NCBI GenBank assembly: GCA_946614205.1
Contig: CAMOGR010000055.1
Location: forward strand, 1 to 9,955
DNA length: 9,955 nucleotides
Direction of reading: 5' to 3'
Origin: an uncultured Bacteroidales bacterium
GTDB lineage: Bacteria; Bacteroidota; Bacteroidia; Bacteroidales; UBA932
Below are positions 5,537 through 9,955 of this stretch, one piece after another. The position numbers and the translations under genes are program-made. A model generated the notes under the pieces. It was not told the DNA's origin. It saw nothing but the letters and a program-made list of their open reading frames with translations, and did not search any database. Position 1 is the first letter of the stretch. Each line of letters opens with the position of its first letter.

Positions 5537-5563
5537 CCAACTTTGCATCCTTAAATCGATTAA

Positions 5564-6859
5564 ATGATGAAGAATTTTGTACAGGAGCTCAAGTGGAGAG
5601 GAATGATCCACGACATAATGCCGGGAACTGAGGAAGAACTGCTCAAGGGACCGGCTTCGGCATACGTAGGAATAGACCCGACGGGTGACTCGCTGCACAT
5701 CGGTCACCTCGTGAGCATCATGATACTCAAGCACTTCCAGGCATGTGGGCACAAGCCTTACGCCCTCGTCGGAGGAGCCACCGGCATGATAGGCGACCCG
5801 AGCATGAAGAGCCAGGAAAGGAACCTCCTGGATGAGGCCACCCTCGCCCACAATGTGGAGTGCATCAAGGCTCAGCTGGGCCGTTTCCTCGACTTCGAGT
5901 CCACGGCGCCCAACAAGGCTGAACTTGTGAACAACTACGACTGGATGAAGGACTACTCCTTCATCAATTTCACCCGCGACATCGGCAAGATGATTACGGT
6001 CAACTACATGATGAGCAAGGACTCGGTAAAGAAGCGCCTTTCCCGCGACTCCTCCGAAGGCATGTCCTTCACCGAATTCTCCTACCAGCTGCTCCAGGGA
6101 TACGATTTCCTGTACCTCTACCAGCACAAGGGCGTCAAGCTGCAGCTCGGCGGCGCAGACCAGTGGGGAAACATCACCACCGGCACCGAGATGATCCGCC
6201 GTTCCTGCCAGGGAGAAGCCTTCGCCCTCACATGCCCCCTGATCACCAAGGCTGACGGCGGCAAGTTCGGCAAGACCGAGAAGGGCAACATCTGGCTCGA
6301 CGCCAAACGCACCAGCCCCTACCAGTTCTACCAGTTCTGGCTCAACGTCTCCGACGCCGACGCCGAGCGCTACATCAAGATTTTCACAATGCTCGACCGC
6401 GAGACCATAGAAAATGCCATTGCGGAGCACCATGAGGCCCCCGAAAGGCGTTCACTCCAGAAACTCCTCGCCCGCGAGGTCACTGTCATGGTACACGGAG
6501 AGCAGGAATACGAGAATGCGGTAAAGGCTTCCGGCATCCTGTTCGGCAAGGCCACCGCAGACGACCTCCGTTCGCTCGACGAGAAGACTTTTCTCGATGT
6601 GTTCGACGGAGTTCCGACCTTCGCCATAGACCGCTCCAAGCTCCCTGTACCCGTTCTCGAGGCCCTCGCCGTGGAGACATCCATCTTCCCTTCCAAGGGT
6701 GAGGCCCGCAAGATGATTCAGGGCGGCGGTTTCAGCGTCAACAAGGAAAAATTCACCGACCCCGCAGGAGTCCTCGCCGAAAGCGACATCATCGACGGCA
6801 AGTACATCCTCGCGCAGAAGGGCAAGAAAGACTACTATATCATTACCGTAAATGGATAA
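5564..6859 (+). CDS. tyrS: Tyrosyl-tRNA synthetase
   Basis: A 431-residue class I aminoacyl-tRNA synthetase that charges tRNA-Tyr with tyrosine; cytosolic, normally a dimer. The Rossmann catalytic domain (about 1-240) has the HIGH signature in [13 protein letters not shown] (39-51), the tyrosine-pocket block [10 protein letters not shown] (194-203) and the KMSKS equivalent KFGKT (234-238) within [16 protein letters not shown]. An alpha-helical anticodon-binding region follows. The C-terminal S4-like RNA-binding domain (about 362-430) includes [14 protein letters not shown]. This is the bacterial KFGKT (TyrS) type with normal length. Two adjacent ATG codons lie at 5564 and 5567; the second would give [12 protein letters not shown] and may equally be used. 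It overlaps rbfA by 8 bp, indicating an operon tyrS-rbfA-permease. Confidence 0.97.
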   Translation: MMKNFVQELKWRGMIHDIMPGTEEELLKGPASAYVGIDPTGDSLHIGHLVSIMILKHFQACGHKPYALVGGATGMIGDPSMKSQERNLLDEATLAHNVECIKAQLGRFLDFESTAPNKAELVNNYDWMKDYSFINFTRDIGKMITVNYMMSKDSVKKRLSRDSSEGMSFTEFSYQLLQGYDFLYLYQHKGVKLQLGGADQWGNITTGTEMIRRSCQGEAFALTCPLITKADGGKFGKTEKGNIWLDAKRTSPYQFYQFWLNVSDADAERYIKIFTMLDRETIENAIAEHHEAPERRSLQKLLAREVTVMVHGEQEYENAVKASGILFGKATADDLRSLDEKTFLDVFDGVPTFAIDRSKLPVPVLEALAVETSIFPSKGEARKMIQGGGFSVNKEKFTDPAGVLAESDIIDGKYILAQKGKKDYYIITVNG

Positions 6860-7202
6860 CAAACCTGCAGGCACCCGCCAGCTCAAAGTGGCCCGCGAAC
6901 TCCAGAGGGACCTCGCGGAAATCATACGAAGCAAAGGCATGGCAGCCTGGAACGGTGCCATGGTGACGGTCAGCGAAGTGCGGGTAAGCCCCGACCTGAG
7001 CGTCGCCAAGGCCTTTGTAAGCATCTTCCCTTCCGACAGGCAGGAAGGCGTGATGAAACTCCTGGAAGAGAACAAGAAAGCGCTTCGCGGGGAACTCGGA
7101 CGCAAGGTGGCGTCCCAGCTCCGCATAGTCCCCGAGATTGACTTTCTCCTGGACACTTCCCTCGACTACGCTGCGCACATAGACGAACTCCTGCGCAAAT
7201 GA
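6852..7202 (+). CDS. rbfA: Ribosome-binding factor A
   Basis: A 116-residue cytosolic assembly factor that binds the 30S subunit during late 16S rRNA maturation and helps growth at low temperature. The protein fits the RbfA KH-type fold: an N-terminal helix with [17 protein letters not shown] (about 9-25), the conserved segment [20 protein letters not shown] (38-57), and near the C-terminus [20 protein letters not shown] (78-97) followed by [15 protein letters not shown]. Length is typical. The ATG at 6852 lies inside the last codons of tyrS, and the stop overlaps the next ATG by 4 bp (7199-7202). It is therefore embedded in a tightly coupled operon, and its neighbour tyrS also serves translation. 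Confidence 0.95.
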   Translation: MDNKPAGTRQLKVARELQRDLAEIIRSKGMAAWNGAMVTVSEVRVSPDLSVAKAFVSIFPSDRQEGVMKLLEENKKALRGELGRKVASQLRIVPEIDFLLDTSLDYAAHIDELLRK

Positions 7203-8419
7203 ACGTTCCGCTGTTCATAGCGAGAAGGTATCTGTTTGCCAGGAAGTCCCACAACGTAATCAACGTTATTTCGGCAATCAGTGCGGTCGGCCTCGGCATA
7301 GGCACGGCCGCGCTGATACTCATACTGAGCGTATACAACGGATTCGACTCGCTGATACAGAAGAACATAAGCGACCTTACCCCAGACCTCATGATGGTCA
7401 GCCCGGACGGGGCGGGAAGGTTCGTTCCAGATTCCGCCCTGGTGGACCGCCTGGCCGCCGACCCGAGGGTCAGCAGCGTCCGATACACTCTGGAAGACAA
7501 CGTTTTCCTTACATACGGCGAGTTGCAGGGCATAGCCCGGGCCAAAGGCGTGGAAGACTCTTTCCTCGAATCCGGTAAAATCGCCTCCCACATCTACGAA
7601 GGAAAAGCTTCGCTGCACCGCGGCGACCAGCCCGGTGCTCTCGTAGGCTCGGGAATCGCAAGGGACCTCGGCATGCATACGCGCTTCACCGAATCCCTTA
7701 TCCTCTACTACCCCGACAGGAACGCCCGCATCTCTCCGGGCAACCCGGCAGCCGCGGCAAACAGCCGGAGGGTTTTCCCCGAGGGGCTTGTGAGCATCAG
7801 CGCCGACACCGACGCATCCCTGCTCATCATACCGCTGCACACCATGCGCGAACTTACAGGCAGCGTGGGCGACGAATCCAGCGGCGTGGAAATCGACCTC
7901 AAAGACCCTTCGCCAAGGTCTGTACGCCGTTTCAGGAAGGACTATGAGTCAGAATGCACCATGCTCGACCGCTACAGGCAGCAGAGCACCCTCTTCAAGA
8001 TGATGAGATACGAAAAGGCCGCCGTTTTCCTGATTCTCATCTTCGTGGTACTCATCGTCGCCCTCAATATCTACGGTTCACTTTCCATGCTCATAATAGA
8101 GAAGGAGGACGACATAGGCACCCTGTACGCTCTCGGAGCGTCGGAGGGTTTCGTCAGGAAAGTGTTCGTGCTGGAAGGCTGGCTCATCTCGCTGTTCGGC
8201 CTTGCCGCAGGCTTGGCGGGCGGCCTCATACTGGCATTACTACAACAGCACTTCGGCCTGGTCAAAATGCCGGGCAACTATCTCGTCGATGCATATCCGG
8301 TGGTGGTGAAGGCCCCGGACGTGCTGCTCACGGCCGTTGCTGTGGCGGCCATTGGATTCATTATCGCCCTGCTGTCGGCAAGCCGCAGGCAGACCGCGGC
8401 TCAGGACTCCGAAAGATAA
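7199..8419 (+). CDS. ABC transporter permease, FtsX/LolCE (lipoprotein-release) type
   Basis: A 406-residue inner-membrane protein with the layout of LolC/LolE and MacB-like permeases. Membrane segments are at about 20-46, 274-298, 326-350 and 374-396, with a periplasmic domain of about 225 residues between the first and second. The N-terminus [16 protein letters not shown] resembles LolC/E (FIAxRYLxxRK), and EKEDDIGTLYALGAS (301-315) fits the family's cytoplasmic coupling segment. LolCE proteins use a LolD ATPase to extract lipoproteins from the inner membrane for outer-membrane delivery; no ATPase gene is visible here, so the partner must be elsewhere. The gene is coupled to rbfA (ATGA). 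From memory, rbfA followed by such a permease is a recurrent arrangement in Bacteroidales. The 3' end overlaps the isomerase-like gene by 19 bp. Whether it is LolC, LolE or another export permease cannot be decided here. Confidence 0.85.
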   Translation: MNVPLFIARRYLFARKSHNVINVISAISAVGLGIGTAALILILSVYNGFDSLIQKNISDLTPDLMMVSPDGAGRFVPDSALVDRLAADPRVSSVRYTLEDNVFLTYGELQGIARAKGVEDSFLESGKIASHIYEGKASLHRGDQPGALVGSGIARDLGMHTRFTESLILYYPDRNARISPGNPAAAANSRRVFPEGLVSISADTDASLLIIPLHTMRELTGSVGDESSGVEIDLKDPSPRSVRRFRKDYESECTMLDRYRQQSTLFKMMRYEKAAVFLILIFVVLIVALNIYGSLSMLIIEKEDDIGTLYALGASEGFVRKVFVLEGWLISLFGLAAGLAGGLILALLQQHFGLVKMPGNYLVDAYPVVVKAPDVLLTAVAVAAIGFIIALLSASRRQTAAQDSER

Positions 8420-9366
8420 CTGTCCCGCTGCTCCCTGAAGGGAACGGTAATCTGCAGCAGTTCTGTCCCCTTTTCGTCCGGGATAAGCGCAAAATCGGAA
8501 CATTCGGCCGGCACGAGCAGGGCTTTCCCGTTCCTGATGGGGAACACGGCCTTGCTGCCGTAGATGTCCAGGCTGAGAGCCGCCGAACCCCTGGTGCACA
8601 CATACAACACAAAGGCGTCGGCATCGCCCGCCACCTTTGCGGGGGAATGCAGGTCTATTTGCTCGACCACGAATTCCGGATAGTCGGCGATTTTGCCGCC
8701 CGGACGTTCCATCTTACCGGTAAATGCTTTATAATCAATAAAGTCCATGGCGTCGACGAGATTGAGTGAATCGTCGAACTCATCGGGATGGACAGTCTGT
8801 CCGAGGCCGCTCAGACAGAAATCGAGCGGCGAGGATTCACTGACCTCCAGAATCTCGAGCTTGCCTGAAGCCGCATGCGGAGTTCCGGGGGGTATGTGGA
8901 TAAATTCGCCTGCCTTCGGAACGAATTCCCTGAGCAGACCGCCCACAGTACCGTCACCGCAAGCCGAAAATACCTCGGAGGCGTCAGTGTCGCGTTTCCA
9001 TCCCACCATGAGGCGGGCGTCGGGGGCGGCGCTTATCACATACCAGAGCTTGCGCCTGCCAAGGAAATCGTAACGCTGGGCGGCGATGTCGGCATCGGGA
9101 TGCACCCGCAGAGGCATGATGCCCCGGACACTTATCTTCTTGACCTGCACGGGGAACTGCCTGCCCCAGAAGCTGAAGGCATTGTCGCCCACCACCCTGT
9201 CGAGGTAGGTATCCATGATTTCGCTGACTGCGTTGCCGGCAAGCCACCCCTCGCGGATAATGGAATCCCGGTAACCAAGGTCGGCAAGCAAAAATTCATC
9301 GGTCCCCCAGCCATATTCGTCGGCCAGGGTGCAAAAACTTAACGGGTATAACTGTTTTTCGTCCAT
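8401..9366 (-). CDS. Mannose-6-phosphate isomerase-like (class I) cupin protein, divergent active site
   Basis: A 321-residue cytosolic protein related to class I phosphomannose isomerases, zinc enzymes that interconvert mannose 6-phosphate and fructose 6-phosphate. Recognisable blocks are FPVQVKKISVRGIMPLRVHPD (71-91), GRRKLWYVI (103-111) and IPPGTPHAASGKLEILEVSESS (158-179), followed by a second beta-rich half. Compared from memory with B. subtilis ManA, H89 and H164 are kept. The Gln of the QVHPDD motif is R87, the Glu of GKTECWYI is K106, and the Arg of TYRVYD is C184. Two usual zinc ligands and an active-site arginine are therefore absent, so activity is uncertain; a regulatory or altered sugar-phosphate role is possible. 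The start at 9366 precedes family-like sequence (WGTDEFLLADLGYRDS). It is divergent from the DJ-1 gene and convergent with the permease. Confidence 0.75.
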   Translation of the reverse strand: MDEKQLYPLSFCTLADEYGWGTDEFLLADLGYRDSIIREGWLAGNAVSEIMDTYLDRVVGDNAFSFWGRQFPVQVKKISVRGIMPLRVHPDADIAAQRYDFLGRRKLWYVISAAPDARLMVGWKRDTDASEVFSACGDGTVGGLLREFVPKAGEFIHIPPGTPHAASGKLEILEVSESSPLDFCLSGLGQTVHPDEFDDSLNLVDAMDFIDYKAFTGKMERPGGKIADYPEFVVEQIDLHSPAKVAGDADAFVLYVCTRGSAALSLDIYGSKAVFPIRNGKALLVPAECSDFALIPDEKGTELLQITVPFREQRDSYLSES

Positions 9367-9385
9367 CGTGGCAGGATTTGTGCTG

Positions 9386-9393
9386 CAAAATTA
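9386..9393 (-). promoter_or_regulatory. Candidate -7 element of the isomerase-like gene
   Basis: On the minus strand this is TAATTTTG, an exact match to TAnnTTTG, followed by a C. It predicts a start near 9380 and a leader of about 14 nt. No clear -33 element is visible. Confidence 0.45.
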
Positions 9394-9405
9394 AGGAAAA
9401 ATAAG

Positions 9406-9413
9406 TATATTGC
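9406..9413 (+). promoter_or_regulatory. Candidate -7 element of the DJ-1 gene
   Basis: TATATTGC here is identical to the octamer at 2542-2549 and lies 10 nt before the ATG at 9424. If used, the transcript would be almost leaderless. It lies 12 bp from the facing -7 element of the isomerase-like gene, so the two promoters would overlap. Confidence 0.3.
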
Positions 9414-9423
9414 CCAGAGTTAT

Positions 9424-9955
9424 ATGAAAGGCATCAATATTTTTCTTGCGGACGGCTTCGAAGACATGGAAGCCCTCGCCACATGTGACGTCCTGCGCCG
9501 TGCAGGCCTGCAGGTCGAACTCGTATCCATAAAAAAAGACACTCCGGTTACCAGTTCCCACGGAGTCGAAATCGACGCCGAGTGGGTATTCGAAGACATG
9601 GAGCCCGTAGGCAGCGGCACTACGGAACAGGACGTGATGATTTTCCCCGGCGGCATGCCTGGAAGCGTCAACCTGGCCGGCTGCAAAAAGCTCATACAGG
9701 CCATGAAGGCTCACTACAAGGCAGGGGGAACCCTGGCTGCGATATGCGCCGCGCCAGGCCTGGTGCTAAGCCAGCTGGACGATGTTAAAGGCCTGGAATT
9801 CACATGCTTCGACGGCTTCGAGCAAAACCTTGTAGACAAGGGCGCGGTCTTCACTCCCAAGCCTGCCGTACACAGCGGGCGCATCATCACGGGCCGCAGT
9901 GCCGGCCATGCGGTAAGCTTCGCGCTCGCCATCGTGGAAGCGCTCGTGCCGGAAA
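9424..9955 (+). CDS. DJ-1/PfpI superfamily protein, 3' end outside the window
   Basis: 177 residues are visible and the frame is open at the right edge. The protein belongs to the DJ-1/ThiJ/PfpI superfamily, closest in appearance to the DJ-1/YajL branch, cytosolic proteins linked to oxidative and carbonyl stress whose exact activity (glyoxalase, deglycase or chaperone) is debated. The N-terminus MKGINIFLADGFEDMEALAT places E16 at the position of human DJ-1 E18, with CDVLRRAG following. The nucleophile elbow is AAICAAPGLVL (105-115), with C108 matching the redox-active Cys106. FPGGMPG (74-80) and GHAVSFALAIVEAL (161-174) are further family blocks. Since the family is usually about 180-190 residues, only about ten residues should be missing. 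It is divergent from the isomerase-like gene with a 57-nt gap. Confidence 0.9.
   Translation, partial: MKGINIFLADGFEDMEALATCDVLRRAGLQVELVSIKKDTPVTSSHGVEIDAEWVFEDMEPVGSGTTEQDVMIFPGGMPGSVNLAGCKKLIQAMKAHYKAGGTLAAICAAPGLVLSQLDDVKGLEFTCFDGFEQNLVDKGAVFTPKPAVHSGRIITGRSAGHAVSFALAIVEALVPE

Larger units (their letters stand above)
5515..5545 (+). promoter_or_regulatory. Candidate promoter of tyrS
   Basis: TTG (5515-5517) is followed after 20 nt by CAACTTTG (5538-5545), one base from TAnnTTTG and again with a C next to it. The predicted start near 5550 gives a leader of only about 14 nt, leaving no room for a riboswitch or T-box. The site interleaves with the tpiA -7 element, so the two divergent promoters overlap. 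Confidence 0.4.

Noticed and set aside
5546..5563. T-box or other riboswitch upstream of tyrS
   Set aside because: The gap between the divergent genes is only 81 nt and the predicted leader about 14 nt; no specifier stem or terminator pair is visible.
5483..6433. Long minus-strand upstream extension of the tpiA frame (568 codons in total)
   Set aside because: It lies antisense to tyrS, whose motifs are complete. The extension has no recognisable domain, and tpiA homology starts exactly at [13 protein letters not shown] (5482).
8704..8760. Small hairpin CTTTAT/ATAAAG in the isomerase-like gene as a terminator
   Set aside because: It has six mostly A-T pairs inside an intact reading frame and no gene end nearby.
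7954..8769. 271-codon plus-strand frame overlapping the permease and the isomerase-like gene
   Set aside because: The composition (many R, H, P and G) is that of an out-of-frame reading; both overlapped genes have conserved motifs and membrane segments.
1..9955. Mobile element, CRISPR, phage or defence system
   Set aside because: No transposase, integrase, repeat-spacer pattern, terminal repeats or target duplications are visible, and all genes except one small lipoprotein belong to recognisable chromosomal families.

Overview
The window looks like a stretch of a Bacteroidota chromosome, probably order Bacteroidales, of moderately high G+C. Four things point there: a Bacteroidota-type HtpG tail, a 58-residue Hc1/histone-H1-like protein, 5' regions without clear Shine-Dalgarno sequences, and gaps carrying -7 elements close to the Bacteroides pattern TAnnTTTG. 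Genus cannot be fixed from sequence alone. The content is mostly chromosomal housekeeping. I see no insertion sequence, CRISPR array, tRNA, rRNA, phage gene or obvious defence locus, and no gap between genes exceeds about 120 bases.

Layout. 3-920 (+) is the 3' part of htpG. A structured leader (about 953-1038) precedes rplY (ribosomal protein L25/Ctc) and pth (peptidyl-tRNA hydrolase), which form a two-gene unit with a 3-nt gap. An A/T-rich gap leads to a small histone-like gene (2321-2497). A 115-nt gap with a strong hairpin then precedes an exported M6-type metalloprotease, whose stop overlaps the start of a small predicted lipoprotein (ATGA). tpiA is on the minus strand and converges on the lipoprotein gene with overlapping 3' ends. 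tyrS diverges from tpiA and runs into rbfA and an FtsX/LolCE-type permease, with overlaps of 8 and 4 bp. On the minus strand, a divergent mannose-6-phosphate-isomerase-like gene overlaps the permease 3' end by 19 bp. A DJ-1/PfpI family gene leaves the window on the plus strand.

How the genes relate. rplY, pth, tyrS and rbfA serve translation and ribosome assembly. htpG and the DJ-1 protein serve protein quality control or stress. tpiA and the isomerase-like gene belong to sugar-phosphate metabolism. The metalloprotease, lipoprotein and permease belong to the cell envelope or secretion.

The most interesting signals are non-coding or structural. The rplY leader resembles 5S rRNA loop E, the L25 binding site, and may be an autoregulatory mimic. 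A perfect 13-bp inverted repeat lies inside pth. Two further hairpins share a G-A mismatch design, one before the metalloprotease and one inside the lipoprotein gene. The isomerase-like protein lacks several family metal-ligand and active-site residues. All similarity statements rest on recognition by eye; no search was run.
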